The notes: generated by a model from the letters alone, not told the origin. Numbered from the stretch's first letter, positions 11,116 through 23,029 are shown. The stretch is 64,000 nucleotides of DNA from Favolaschia claudopus (GCA_037176885.1 JAWWNJ010000042.1:744001-808000); one strand, 5' to 3'. Program-made: numbers and translations.

Positions 11116-12656
11116 AATCCACGTTCGTCTCCCGCTTTTCCCCCTTTCTTTCGCTGACCTGAATCGACGCAGTGCCTGTGTCTTGTCGGCGGTGGATTAA
11201 TTCTGATTAGTTACATTTTGCGTCGTACACCAAACAATGAGTCTTGTGTCCCCCCCCCTTTTGCTTGAGTCAGTCACCGAACCCCAAAATAATTCTTTCC
11301 CGACATGCCAACTTCATCGATTCCTGCAATACCGCTTCGTCGGGCTCATACCTCCCAAATTCACATTTTCCCATGACGACAAACGCAGCCCCGTTTAGGT
11401 TCTTGCACCTAGCCTTCCCGGAATCCCCCGGTTTCGAGCATGATGCGTGGCTCGCATCAACGTTCAGCAGCCGACTGCTCAACCCGCCGCCCCTTCAAGT
11501 TGCTCTCAGCTCGCTTTCCGTTCCAGAGACCGAATGTCAGCAGTCTTGAAGCCACAGCCATATTTCCTCGTCTCTCCATCCCGTATACACGGAGTACACT
11601 TCACTATCGCAGGAACCCGGAAGCATATCCTCGCGTGTCAAGCAATCATCGGGGATGTAATTCCGTCAATGTCACAAGTGGCTATGCTATTGTCCCGTTT
11701 TCCCAATCACTTCCGAATCGGAAGTGACATCTATCACTTGTCGATCCTTCCATGGAACTGGAACGGAACCTTTTGGTACGATTCTCTCTTTCCTCTACGT
11801 CTCGTCGAGTCGTCTGACCTCGCCTTAGTGCACTTCAAATTAATATCCCTGCGCTTTTCTGCAAACGGGCGGATTTTCTCTCATTCCCAAGCTATTATTT
11901 TGGTTTGCCAAGCTTCTTCCCCGACGGTTTCCTACCACGAACTGTATATCGACACATGAACTCCTAAGCGGCCTCACTCCACTGCTAGGCGGCGGCCGCC
12001 AATCCCCTGGGAAGGGCCTGGACTGCCCCAGAAGCTTCTCTTGCTGCAATCCCATGTTTACAGGCTGTATCTGGCAAGATGAATGTCTAAGCGGCCCCAA
12101 ATTCACCGAAACCGTCGCGTCGGGGCGCGCCGTAAGGTGCTTCTGACCTATCAAATGATTTAATCTGTCCGCCATCCCCGTTTTTCCGGATCTTTCTATA
12201 TCCTTCCGAGAATACTTCCCGACCACGAACTGTGTATCAACACATGAACTCCGACGCGATCTCAAAAATTGCTTCTTGAACCCACCTTCAACGCCGTCGG
12301 ACACCACGGCTTGACTTCCGGGCAAGGGAATGTAGGATATCACCGTGATATCAACCCCATTTTAGCATCCTTCCGCCACGATTTTTGACCACATTGACAT
12401 ATGAACTCAGAAGCGAGTACAAAAGCACCAAAAAAGCACGGCATGTATCATAGTCTGGACTCTGGACCCTCGTATGCAATTGTCGATCTCATGGCTATGC
12501 ATCGTTTTTTGTTCCCCGAAGCACCGAAAACGAGCTGAAGTGAACTGGCTTCAATCGATTTGGTTTACCATTTTTCCCACCACTTGTCTTGCCTCCCTTT
12601 GATATCTCTCTCGTTTCCAGCCGCTTCGTCCGCCTCCCCCCGCCCACTGCTCTGAT
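11116..12656. other. Long intergenic spacer with degenerate direct repeats
   Basis: About 1.5 kb without a supportable exon. Two clear copies of CCACGAACTGTATATCGACA plus CATGAACTCC occur at 11935-11970 and 12223-12252. A decayed third lies at about 12372-12415 (CCACGA...CATATGAACTC). Spacing is about 290 and 150 bp. Long frames crossing the region owe their repeated peptides to these DNA repeats. Confidence 0.55.
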
Positions 12657-13823
12657 ATGTCTTCCTCCAAACCTACCTCTTCGAATGTCCCCCGCGCCCT
12701 CACTTTGGCCGAGCTCGATCGCCTCACCCGGGGTCTCACCGATAGCGAAATCGACGACTTCATCGATCGCCTTGGATTATCCACCCTCCTCTCGCAGCTT
12801 CCCCCCGCGCTGCTGAGGCTAATCGAGCGGCTTGTGACCACTCCTTCCGAATTTGAACTGCTCGCGCCGCCGCCCTCGGAAGTCGACGCGCCGCCGCCCT
12901 TGCCAGAAGTCGACGCGCCGCCGCCCTCGGAATCTACGGACCTTTCTTCTGAATCCTCCCTCTCTGACTCGTCTACGTCTACGTCTGACTCTGAGACTGA
13001 GACTGAGACTGGGCTGGAAGTTTACAATATTTCAGGTGCGTCTCGATGTCCTGTACATCGATCTTCCATACTGATCATTAAACTATTAGATGTGGAATTA
13101 TCCGACGCTGAAGCCTCGCCTCCTCCGTCTCCTTCACCACCCTCGTCTCCATCTGGTTCTCCCGAACCTCCCCCGTCTCCCGAGCCCCCGGTTGATCCCC
13201 GTCCAGCTACACCTCCCCGTCCGATTACACCTCCATGCCCAACTCCCGCGCGCTCCTACGAAGTGCGCTCTCCGGAGTTCAACGGCGTTGTTATCTCCTG
13301 GTTCAGGGCTGGTGCTTTAACTTTGCACGTCCCCGGCGCCAGAGCGCGCAACATCGCTGGTACGCCTCGCCGCCGCCAGAAGCGTGCCGCATACGTTATC
13401 TTCTTCGGTGGAGAAGTGGGGGTTTTTACAGAATGGAACGTCGTCGAGTCGCTCATCAAGGGGCACGGCGTGGCCATCCATTGCGGGTTTCCGACTGTCG
13501 CCTCCGCCAATGCCGCCCTCGAGTACGCCAGATCCATGGGTTGGACGGCCGACAGCACTCCGCCTGCTGGGTCTCCCGAAATTCCGCCTGCGACCTCGCA
13601 AAATAGCCCGCTCGCCTTTGGTGCTCAAGACCGTTGGTATGTTGTCTCCCGGGGTGTCAACCCTGGCATCTATCGTTCCCATCTTGAGTGCAGTCTCAAT
13701 GTTACGGCTGTTCCGGGCGCGCTGTACGCCTCATTCGATACCTTGGAAGCCGCCGCCGCCGCTTTTGACCATGCGCAGAACACTGATTTCATTCGCCGTA
13801 TCCCTCGGTCTCGAGCGCTGTAA
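12657..13823 (+). CDS. Protein with two RNase H1-N/viroplasmin-like domains
   Basis: Start ATG at 12657 (TGATATGTC context), stop at 13821-13823. A 54-bp intron (13036-13089, GTGCGT...TTAG) has a length divisible by three, so the unspliced frame also stays open. The N-terminus is helical (about residues 15-65, ALTLAELDRLTRGL...LLRLIERL). Then comes a linker with three EVDAPPP-like repeats (12880-12930), a Ser/Asp/Glu-rich stretch and a Pro-rich stretch. The first C-terminal domain has AYVIFFGGEVGVFTEW followed by GFPTVASANAALEYA. The second has RWYVVSRGVNPGIYRSH followed by SFDTLEAAAAAFDHAQ. Both fit the fold pattern of the RNase H1 N-terminal hybrid-binding domain. No catalytic domain is present. 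The gene at 10497 has one such domain, so the two may be old tandem duplicates. Confidence 0.7.
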   Translation: MSSSKPTSSNVPRALTLAELDRLTRGLTDSEIDDFIDRLGLSTLLSQLPPALLRLIERLVTTPSEFELLAPPPSEVDAPPPLPEVDAPPPSESTDLSSESSLSDSSTSTSDSETETETGLEVYNISGASRCPVHRSSILIIKLLDVELSDAEASPPPSPSPPSSPSGSPEPPPSPEPPVDPRPATPPRPITPPCPTPARSYEVRSPEFNGVVISWFRAGALTLHVPGARARNIAGTPRRRQKRAAYVIFFGGEVGVFTEWNVVESLIKGHGVAIHCGFPTVASANAALEYARSMGWTADSTPPAGSPEIPPATSQNSPLAFGAQDRWYVVSRGVNPGIYRSHLECSLNVTAVPGALYASFDTLEAAAAAFDHAQNTDFIRRIPRSRAL

Positions 13824-14616
13824 TTTCTATATCTTCGTTGAACTACAAATACATTTGCTTCGTTTATTGGACTTGTGCGGGAATTTCGAAACGACTTGGT
13901 GTTATTGAAAGTTTCGCGGCGGACCGCGATTTCTGTTCCGTGTCAGCCTTGAGCAGCCGTTCCCCAAAATAGTCCGAACGGAACACCCCCGGCAATCATT
14001 GCCGTGTCGCCGCGACGGCGAGGACGGCTCTGTGTCACTTGGTCACGTTGGTCACAACACAATCGACGACGACGTCCCGACCTCCTCAGCGACTCTGGGC
14101 GGCCAACAACAGCGCAGAATGAGTATGTGGATGAGCTTCTAACGCTATGAACAAGAATCAGACTCTAAAACATCCTGTGAGGCCCCAAAGGCGTTTTCGA
14201 TGATGAACTCCAAACTTACACTAATTATCTCAGTGCAAGTATACGGTAACAAGGTCCGACTTCACATTATCCCACTTCACCCATTCAAGAAATGCCATTC
14301 AACTCTCAATTACATCGAAACATCTACCAAACAGCTTGGGCATCTTCGTCTTGCAATCCCCTTCCCACAAAACCTCAAGTAAGTGCTCCTCATCGTTATA
14401 AAAAACGCCGACAAAAACAATTTTCTTATTCGTCACCCTCCACTCTCCACAGAGACGGTGAAAATCACCGAGTGTATACATGCAGTACTAATATCCACCA
14501 TATCTCTGTCAACACTCTTTGGCGTCGTTTCCTTCCACTATACTCGCGCTCTTCGACCTCCAAGGCTCATTGTCCGTAAAGAGCACTGCCACTCGCTAAA
14601 TCTCCGCCTCGCCACC
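13824..14616. other. Intergenic spacer
   Basis: No exon is recognised. The stretch just before 14617 is C-rich and ends in a strong GCCACCATGG start context for the next gene. Confidence 0.45.
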
Positions 14617-15274
14617 ATGGCACGCCCAAAATCCAAACTCACAAAGGAGCAACTTCTCGAACGACGGGCGCAGGCAGCTTGGGAATACAGGCAGAGGTGA
14701 ATTAGTACCGCTCGAGGTATGTCTTTAGGCTCACCGGATATGAAACGCGAAAGGCACAGGGCTGCTGTTAATGAGAAAGCCAGACTTCGGATGCGCGCGT
14801 AAGTACTAATTTTGCATTCATCGTATCCTATCGTATCCTCCTGATGCAGGCCTTTGTAGTCGACGGGAAAGGCTTCGCCGCGCCCCCGCAGACGTCCAGT
14901 CGGAATACGCTGTCAGAGCGGCCAGATACCGCCGCGATTATGTCGAGTAAGTTAACTATCTACTTCATTATTAAATAGAGCCTGAACTAACTTCCTCGAG
15001 ACGCACGAGGCGAGCCGTAACATCCGCCGCCCTCCACTCATTATCTAGAACCAAGTCTCCACACGCCAACCGAGCTCCACCTTGCGCTCCGCGGCAACAC
15101 CCAAGATCCCCAGATGACGACGGCAGTTGGGAGGAATGGGAAGACGGTGACGCGGCACAGCGTCGAGGGGTGCGGGATGATCTAGAGGAACAGGATGAAT
15201 CGGAGCTGGAGGAAGGACATTCACGCACTCGAATTCAGTACTATCGGACAGGCAATATTACTTTTATCGATTGA
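14617..15274 (+). CDS. Small Arg-rich protein (module 1), bZIP-basic-region-like
   Basis: Four exons joined by GT-AG introns. The first ends in AG before GTGAAT and joins the second at 14759 after GCACAG; the third starts after TTTGTAG near 14858; the fourth starts after CCTCGAG near 15000. The product begins MARPKSKLTKEQLLERRAQA and continues AWEYRQR, AAVNEKARLRMRARRERLRR, SEYAVRAARYRRDY, followed by an acidic Asp/Glu/Trp tail ending GNITFID (stop 15272-15274). The pattern AxAxxYRxR...EKARxRM is shared with the gene at 31143-31565, and each lies just beyond the 3' end of a TET/JBP-like gene. The Arg spacing resembles a bZIP basic region without a clear leucine zipper. DNA binding is inference. 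Confidence 0.6.
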
Positions 15275-15499
15275 CTCGTTCTTACTCTTACGCTCTGTTT
15301 TTCAATCCTTATGTATTATTTCACGCCAGTAGTAGGAACAAACGGATTTATTTCAAAAAGCACCGTACAAAAACTCGTCGACAGAAGAAATAGAAGAAAG
15401 AGAAAGAAGAAGAGACAAAACGGTATGTAAGTACTAAGTGGGAGGGTGATCATGAGCGTGGGCGAGGACTAAAAAGAGCACGATAAAGGGATATCAATT

Positions 15500-17218
15500 T
15501 TACGCTGCAGTAAGAGAGGGAAGGTCCGCATTTGTGGGAGTGAGGTTGGCAGGGATAGTGGAAGCGGCGGCGGGCGCAGCGGCGGGGGTCGGATTAGGGA
15601 TGGGAAGCTGCAGCGCCGGGCCTGGAGGTGGGTTTGGACCAACAAGATAGGAAAACCTCTGCCAATTATCTTGCAACTCGTCTGGACGTGGAAAGAGGTC
15701 GATTGCCTGACGATGTTTGCGCTGGCGGCGCGCCTCTCGTTCGTCGTGCTCAGCCTCCGTGGCAACCTTGGCGAAATCGATGTCGGTATGGTCGCGGTTG
15801 TGCAGATAGCGGTCTATGCCGGAGCCAGCCCACTGAATGACGGAGTAGCGTTTGTGATGGTCGGGGACTTCGACGAAGGAATAATGGACGAGACCGGGTG
15901 GAAGTAGGATGCAAGCTCCGGGGGGGAATTGTACGACGATCCCAAATTCCCAGAAGATGACATGTCCGCCCTGCGTGTATCTATAGTCGCCAATAGCGGT
16001 GAGGATGGCCCAGCTGTCGGGTTGGTATGGTGGAAGATCACCGCGCCAGTCGGTTTGGCAATGGGGACCGCCGAGTTCGACGGTGACGGCGGAGAAAATG
16101 CTGGCAGGGCAGGGGTACTGTGCGTCCGGTTTAACGAAGCGGAATTCGGATTTCTGACTTTCGAGGGTGCTATATGCGAGGTGGCAGTAGAGTCGGAGCA
16201 TGCCTAAAATAAAGCCGATAAATCCGATGATGCGATAATAGCACTAGCCACAAGCCACAACTTACCATTCGCGAAACCCAGTAGCTCACACATGGCGACC
16301 GTACTCAGCAGCGCGAACAACGCGAGACAGTCAAGAACACGACCCGGCTGGGGTCCTGCCGGCTAGGAGAATATCAATATCAGCTTGCTTTTCTTGACTC
16401 TGGAAAAGAAGAATACACACTGGCTCTGGATCGCGATTGAAGTGTTCACCGACTCCCCCTGATAGAACAGGGTAACCGGCTTCTTGGTGTCGGTTGCGAT
16501 AATCTTGGGCGACACGGGTACAATCCGCGAGCGTTGGATTCACTGCATCGCGATCCCATTCGCGATTGGACGGGCGGCCACCGAGGACGAGAACGACCCG
16601 CCGCTGGGAGACAACGACCCTTGATTTTCTGTCAATGTGGTAAGAACTTCCAAACAATGGCTGAAGAAAGAGCGATTTGACTCACCCGCCGGTCCAGGGA
16701 ATCAGACGCAAGCGGTAAAGAGAAGAGCTGCCAGTGACCTCACTCAGTGCGTAGTCACGGTCCTCAATGAGGCTCGGGTCGAACGCCTCCCCGTCGAGAA
16801 CGCGTATCAACGAGCGGGGGTTGAAGGGGCGAATGATGTCGCCATAGCGCACGGTCATGGCAGTAGACCACAAGTAGCGGTGGCGCTGGGCGCGTTCAGC
16901 GGCGAGAAAGGCTCTTGAGCGCTGGAGTGCATGTTGAGTGATGACGCGAGTGACGGTGGATTCGGTCTGCACCTGTGCGTCGGCATATCCTGCCGCGGGA
17001 GATGGAGCACGCTCTTCGGGCAGAGGATGACCAGGGTAAGGGAGAGAAGGGTCGCTGAGCGCAAGTGTGTGCTGAAGTCGTTCTTTCAGGTCGAAATCCA
17101 GATGAGGCTCCAAGTCGAGGGATCTATCCAGTCCTTGGATTTCAAACGGTGGAATGCGAGCCCCATCCTTGCGAGGAGGGCGAGGAAAGACGTGGTCGGG
17201 GTTAATGATTCGGCGCAT
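15500..17218 (-). CDS. TET/JBP-like 2OG-Fe(II) dioxygenase, module 1, first iron ligand apparently lost
   Basis: Same family as 31907-33776. Start chosen at ATG 17218 because a TATAAAG lies upstream (about 17264-17270) and the frame has no earlier ATG. Exons: 17218 to about 16684; a segment with VVVSQRRVVLVLGGRPSNREW (about 16436-16628); RVLDCLALFALLSTVAM (about 16270-16350); and the catalytic exon 16201-15500. The catalytic core has DSWAILTAIGDY, GGHVIFWEFGIVVQFPPG, LLPPGLVHYSF (distal His) and KRYSVIQWAG (Arg expected to bind 2-oxoglutarate). Where HxD is expected this copy reads TDWRGD, so His seems replaced by Arg with Asp kept; this depends on my alignment. TET/JBP enzymes oxidise 5-methylcytosine or thymine. 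This copy may be inactive or repurposed. The tail is Pro/Ala-rich. It is divergent from the gene at 17521. Confidence 0.6.
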
Positions 17219-17520
17219 GCGGAAAGGAGAGCGAATGGAGTCTTCGTTTCTTTGGGTCAGGACTTTATACGTTCGCGTTTGGGGGGAGGGATGCAACGTT
17301 GGTGCGTGTTAACAGAACACGGTAAGTCACTCCGCAAACGACTCGTTTCAAATTCTCCAAAGATTTGCAGATCCAGATCTGAGCTCGGTCGGCATCAATA
17401 CTTGGTTAGTGATGACGAACCAGCTCGACTCGCCTATCGTCTTCCCGTTTAGTGCGAGTCCGAGCTAGAAGAGGCGACAACTCTTTCTCCCTCTCCCCAT
17501 CTTTCTCCCCCCCATCTTCC

Positions 17521-18915
17521 ATGTCCACTCAACCCACTCCAGCCCCTCGCGCTGCGCCGCGTGCTAGCAACCCACCCCTCTCAACGTCTCCTGCGCACTC
17601 ACCTGGGGACCCTTCTCTTATCGGCCCTGACTCGCTGCCCAACGATACGCCCCAACCCAACACCAACGCTGGTGCTGCGTCCCCCGCAGACGCTGCTGCT
17701 CCGCCTCTTGGTTCGTCGAGAGCCATTCATATACGTCCTTGATACTAATCATCTCGAATTGTTCTTTAGTTTTGAAGGCCTTGTGTTACGAGACACTCAC
17801 CACAAACTCGATCTTTGGTCTGCCTACGTACGTTTAACCCCTTGTCTTCGCCGTCGACCGCTGCTGATAGAACTCAGAGCACAAAAAGTCCACCTTGTGC
17901 GGAGATTTCGCGAGCGCTATTCCGCTCATGCTACTTTCCAGTTTCAAACGACACCCCGCTCCCGCACTCGCCGTGAAGAGCGCAATGCTCGCCACCTCAT
18001 GTCTTACGACGTCGCAACGCAATATTTTCAAGATTTGTACAACGCTCAAGCTCTCGCCACCGCTCAAGCAACTGTAGCGGCTGCCGCGGCCGCTGCCGCC
18101 GCAAACCGCACATCCCAGCAAGCCGATGAGGCTCAACAAGGTGCGGAACAAGTCGCTCAAGGAGCTGGTGATCAGGGGTAAGATTTTGTTTACCTCTATA
18201 ATATAAACTGATAATTCTTGTCAGGAACTCGGACAACGTCGCCCCACCGACTTCACCGATCATCCCGCCCCGCGTATTTTCACTCCCTGACGACCTCAAC
18301 GGCCCCCCCAACGCTGCCGCTGCCGCTGGTTGGGACGATGACGATGACGACGACAACATTCGTCTTGAAGGCCTCGCCGCTTCTTCCTCGTCTGTCGACT
18401 CGGCAGGGGGGAACCCATCCTCCACCGGCGCCTCACCCTCGACTGGGGCCACACCCTCACCCTCCGCCGCTGCCTCGCCTTCCAGCTACCTCCTACGTGT
18501 TTGGTCCCGGTATGTTCTCGTTGTCACGAACTTCTAAATCACTACCTAATATCAAGCATAGACTTGGATTCAACTCCTTCTTCCCGCGTCCTTACACTGA
18601 GACTTTAGAGACTACGGATGATCTGGACGAAGAGACCGCGGCAGATGATACGGTCGAGGCGGCGGTGGCGGCGGCGACTGCTGCTGGTGGTGGACCGTTC
18701 CATATTATCAAGGTACGCGCTCATTTCCAGCTGTGATGATATCTATTGATGTTCGAGCACAGATGCTGAGTATGTACGGGGCAAAACATGTGTATTGCCG
18801 TTGCACGGACGGGAGGCATCGGGAGCTTGAGCGTCGCGAAGCTTTCGCGTTCCACGGTTTCGACGGTGCGGTCGTAATCAAGCGTGCTAGGACCAGTATC
18901 TTGCCAATGGAGTGA
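17521..18915 (+). CDS. Unknown protein between TET-like gene and KDZ transposase 1
   Basis: I do not recognise this gene. Six exons join cleanly. Exon 1 (17521 to about 17711) is Pro/Ala/Ser-rich. Exon 2 gives VLKALCYETLTTNSIFGLPT. The third carries VHLVRRFRERYSAHATFQFQ, then an alanine-rich coiled segment and NRTSQQADEAQQG. The fourth has an acidic run of seven Asp (about 18335-18357) and a Ser/Pro region. The fifth has RLGFNSFFPRPYTETLET and a Val/Ala repeat. The last (18763-18915) has YGAKHVYCRCTDGRHRE and ends SILPME. It starts about 300 bp from the ATG of the leftward TET-like gene and is followed, in the same direction, by the KDZ gene. That position suggests a passenger gene of the transposon locus. 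The second module has no counterpart between its TET and KDZ genes. Confidence 0.55.
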
Positions 18916-19154
18916 ACATCGTTAGCGTATGGCTGTCTGTAGTTTTACGAATAAGTAGTGTTTTTCTTGTCGTTTGCCCAAAACGGGGTCATTGTGCTTG
19001 TCAACACCGTCTAACTTTAACAATCGATTTCTGCTTCCGTCTTGCGCGTCTCGTCTCTCTCCTCTCACTGGGGCGGTTTGGCTCGTGCCGGCGGTGGCTC
19101 TGGCTAGGTCCAGGGTTACAATCCCGGTCAGAGAATGACATAACTCTGTTTGCA
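18916..19154. other. Spacer before KDZ transposase 1
   Basis: 239 bp with no exon. It serves as the promoter interval for the KDZ gene. I could not identify a terminal inverted repeat here. Confidence 0.4.
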
Positions 19155-22100
19155 ATGTCTTTCTTAACCCACTCACAGGCGCGAGCCGCTAATCGTCCCC
19201 AACGCGTCAGCTCTTATGTCGACTACGAAGTGAAACCTGGGGATACGACGGAGGACGCTGATTTCTTCTCTTCGCAAGACGGTCGTCGAGGGGTACGCAA
19301 GTCCGTCAATGTTAGCCCAAGAAAACGCAAATTACTCCCCTCGGAGCTCGACGACTTGGCAAATTGGACCCCAATGCCAGAAAACGACGCAGCGGCAGGA
19401 GAAGAAACAGCAGAGACAGGGGAGAAACGTAGAAGGTATGAGAGCTCGGTGAGTTTTCTTTCGCGATACATTCTGGCTAGTTTGACTAATTTATCGTGAG
19501 GACGATCCTATGAAGAGCTGGCGACCTATGGTTCAATTCTTTCTAGACGAGCTGCTAAGGAGGGAAGGTTTGGGCGACCAGGCTGAATCGTGTTCTTGTT
19601 GCCAGAAGACTTTCACCGCTGGCTGTAGACGCTTTCGGTGCCGACAATGTGGAATCTTTATCCAGTGCAAGGACTGCCTTTTGGAAAGGCACCAGCTAAC
19701 GCCTCTACACACTCCGCAGGTAAGTAAACTCAAGAAAGGCTGCGCAAAACGTCTCTGAATCATTTGTAGGAATGGTTAGGGTCTTACTGGGCGCGCGTCA
19801 CCCTACAATCGTTAGATTTCGTCTATCAAGTCGGCCACGGTGGTCACAAGTGTCCTCATCCAGCTCCGTCTGTGCGCACCATGGTAGTGCTCGATTTCCC
19901 GCAAATTCACGACGTCAACTACCGTTATTGTGCTTGCGATTTATCGGATCGCGCCAATAACCTCGAGCAGCTGCTGCGGAACGATTGGTATCCCGCAACA
20001 ACAGTCGATCCCGCAACATGTGCCACTTTCGCTACCTTGGAAATCTTTCGTCTCGCCGCTGTGGTCGGCGGACTCAATGTCCATGATTTCATTGGCGTGA
20101 TGGAGAAGTCGACTGACCCGTGGGGGGTGGACACAATACCGGTGAGTAAATAATTTTGCTCAAGTAATCTTCCTCATCTAAACGTCGTTCCATAGGATCG
20201 TTACAAGGCGTTTGGCCGGATGTCCCGACAATTTGCCTTCTTGGAGCGCCTCAAGCGGGCTGGGAGAGCGCATGATTCCTCTGGGGTGGAGGCGACGGCG
20301 AAGGGGGAATGCGCTGTACTATGCTGGGCGTGCCCGCAGGAGGGGAAGAACCTACCGGACGGTTGGCGAGACGTGGATCCGCAATTTCAGTGAGTTTAGT
20401 ACATTTATGCGCAGGAGGTCTCCAACTGATACAGCATTCAGGTTTTTGTTCATGTTAATACTTGCAGTTGACGCCAACTTTCGAATGAGGAATCGTCTTC
20501 GCGCCAACGCTCATGAGGATCCGCCCCTCGCTTCGGGCTGGGGATATATGCAAGAGGAGAAGGCGTACAAGACCCATCTCAGGAATGCAGTGCCGGAGAA
20601 AGATGTAAGTACTAGTTTTTGTTCTCAAACGATGACTTCGATAACTTATACTATTATAGATAAGTACTTGCGTTGCCTTTGCTGCACTTGCCCAGAAAGA
20701 CACACGACTGACGACGGGTCTACGATCATCGGGCGTGGGAGCAGTCGTTTGCGCTCGTCATGAGCTTATACGTCCTCAGGGGATGGGAGATTTACAGAAG
20801 GGAGAGCGGTAAGGAGCTTCTTTTATTGTCAAACACAGCGTAATCGTTTTGACTAGGTATATGAATATGGACTACATCGTCCTTGCTGCCGTCTTAGGCA
20901 TAACGCTTCTCTACCTAGCGGTTTGTTATGACATCGTATGCCAATGGAAGATTCGGTTCAGGCAACGGATGGCTTCGATGCCGGAGGATATGCGCATAGA
21001 CCTGGAGAAGACGACGCTCGTATTTGGTTTGCCCGTGTGGCATGCGATGGCACATGAGCGAAAGTGCCAGGTTCAGAATACACTCACGTACCAGGAGGGG
21101 GTCGGTAGAACGGACGGAGAGGGGACGGAGCGAGTGTGGTCGGATTTCAACGAACTGGCTACAGCCACGAAGGAGATGAACTTTGGGGCTCGGGAAGACG
21201 CGATAGAGGACAAGGTGGATCACCATAACACCGAGAAGAACTTGAAGCAAGGTAAAAACATTCTCATATAATTCGAAAGAGGCGCTGAATTGGCACAGGC
21301 TCCACCCTACCCCGCAAATTGATAATCGCCATTGACGAGCGCGACCGCCAGGTTGCCAGCTTCGAGGAGGTCGATCGTACGCTGAAGCCCGAGTTGCGTC
21401 AGGAGTGGCAGGAAATGATCGATGCTTGGAATGCGGACAGAAGCAACCGGAATCCGTATGAGCTGGATGAGGGACAGAACGGTGAGTTATCATTGATTCA
21501 TTCTGTCATGTAGATGCTCAATCCAATGGTGCAGGTGTGAGTGAGGCGTCGATTCGGCTGGAATTAGCAAAGCAAGAGCTGGAAGAAGCGGCGAATGGGA
21601 AGGCGACGCTGCACGGCTCGAGTATAACGTCGTTCTTGGTAATGGGGCTGCAGTTGGAGAATTCACAGTAAGTGACTCGTTATTGGATACATTCAGAGCC
21701 TTACCTTCTTTCCCAGGGATAAGATTCGGACTGAGCTCAAGGGACGATCGCTACTGGCGGGAGAACAGAGCCAACGCGTCGCTGAGCTGCGTCGCGGCTT
21801 TTTTGTCAAGCTACGGAAGTTTCGCGGACTGCAGGCGATTTACGCGCCGACAGCAATCGAAGAGGTGAAGGAGGAAGACGAGGGGCGTGACGCAGACCTA
21901 CCACCACCGCAAGCGGAAGCTGTAAAGCTTTTCTTGCCGTCGGAGATGCTGGGAGTAACGCACCGGGCGGATCTCAAAGGGCTTGCTGAGAAGGAGGCAC
22001 GCCTGCGGGAAGGGCAGCTGAACGACAATATTCGGCGGTTGCGGAGTAGGCTGCATGCAAAGCGGCATTTACTGCAATACCGCAACGATCATTTGGTGGG

Positions 22101-22823
22101 ACAGCGTGGCGGGACGAGAGCCGCAGTTCTGATGGACCAGATAACAGAGAATATCCAGTTAGCGGTGGGACGATATCGGAGAGCGCGTAAGGCTCTGCTT
22201 GCATTGAGGGGCGCGGCTGCATGCGAAGCCTGGAAGGCGTTAGAAGACGACGACATACGGCTGGATCAGGAGCGCGAGGCAGACGCGTTGGCTCGCGAAC
22301 GTTTGGGAGGTGTGGGTTCCAGCAGCCGGAAATCTACCCGGGGTATCATGGCGGCAATATCTTCCAAGAAGAAGAAGATGTCCTGGATTTGGACGCAGGG
22401 CGGCGGTCCTGACGCAGATGAGCAGGAGCTCGTGGATGGTAAGGGATTGCTATTGGAATGAAAAGCCAGCGCTGACAAGTGAATGCAGCGGTGCGCGTGG
22501 AGTGGGCTGCCGCCAAGGCGCGAAGGGATAGGTGGACCGAGGAAGTGCAATTATTGCGTGAAGAAATGAGGCGGGTGCTACGGTTTCTGCAATGGCGGGC
22601 GCTGTGGTGGGAGGATAGGCGTACAATAACGCGAGCTGTGATGCCTGAAGTGAAGGATGGGCTGCAGGCATTCGCAGCGCAACAAGCTGCTGTTTTGCGA
22701 CAAATAGCACGGCGATTCAAATCAAGCTGGGGAGCCTCAGTTTCGATCGCGGTTAGGACTGCACTTGCGGAGGACATGGAGAGACTGGCTGGGGATGCTG
22801 CAATGCTGGTGGTGACAACGTAG
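19155..22823 (+). CDS. KDZ-family transposase 1 with CxC2-like cysteine cluster
   Basis: DNA transposase of the Kyakuja-Dileera-Zisupton group, expected to act in the nucleus with an RNase H-like fold. Start ATG at 19155; about ten exons run to the stop at 22823 without a break. The N-terminus is basic and acidic low complexity. The CxC2-like module begins with ESCSCCQK...CRRFRCRQCGIFIQCKDC and HQLTPLH (about 19585-19720), then HGGHKCPHP and VNYRYCACDLSDRA. The core has AVDANFRMRNRLRANAHED (about 20464-20520), AVCYDIVCQWKIRF (about 20920-20960) and GRTDGEGTERVWSDFNELA (about 21105-21162). These are family-typical blocks carrying the presumed acidic catalytic residues. A long coiled, Arg/Glu-rich C-terminus includes MSWIWTQGG. 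It is clearly diverged from KDZ transposase 2. It lies in the same direction as the gene at 17521, and the TET-like gene is divergent to the left. Confidence 0.85.
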
Positions 22824-23029
22824 GACGTAGCGCTCAATTGCAATAAAAATTACCTTTTTGGGCTGCATAGCGGAGTGGACCGAAAGAGGCAGTATTCACG
22901 TACAAAGGAACACATTCTTTATCTATGATCTACTGTCACCGGAAGCGTTGGCAGCTGTCATGGCCTCCGGTGACAGCTGCCGGCGCCGGAATGTGGTAAT
23001 ATGCAGTAAAATGAGCGGAAAAAGGGCCC
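22824..23029. repeat. Overlapping inverted repeats 3' of KDZ transposase 1
   Basis: Two interlocked perfect 11-bp inverted repeats are present. CTGTCACCGGA (22933-22943) pairs with TCCGGTGACAG (22966-22976), and GGCAGCTGTCA (22950-22960) pairs with TGACAGCTGCC (22971-22981). They could form alternative hairpins just after the transposase, perhaps a terminator or a subterminal transposon structure. Confidence 0.55.

Noticed and set aside
11840..12343. 167-aa minus-strand frame with a repeated SSCVD-QFVVG peptide
   Set aside because: The peptide repeat comes from the CCACGAACTGTATATCGACA DNA repeats. There is no start context, intron or domain support.
20915..21493. 192-aa minus-strand frame within KDZ transposase 1
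   Set aside because: It is antisense to the conserved transposase core and has no domain of its own.
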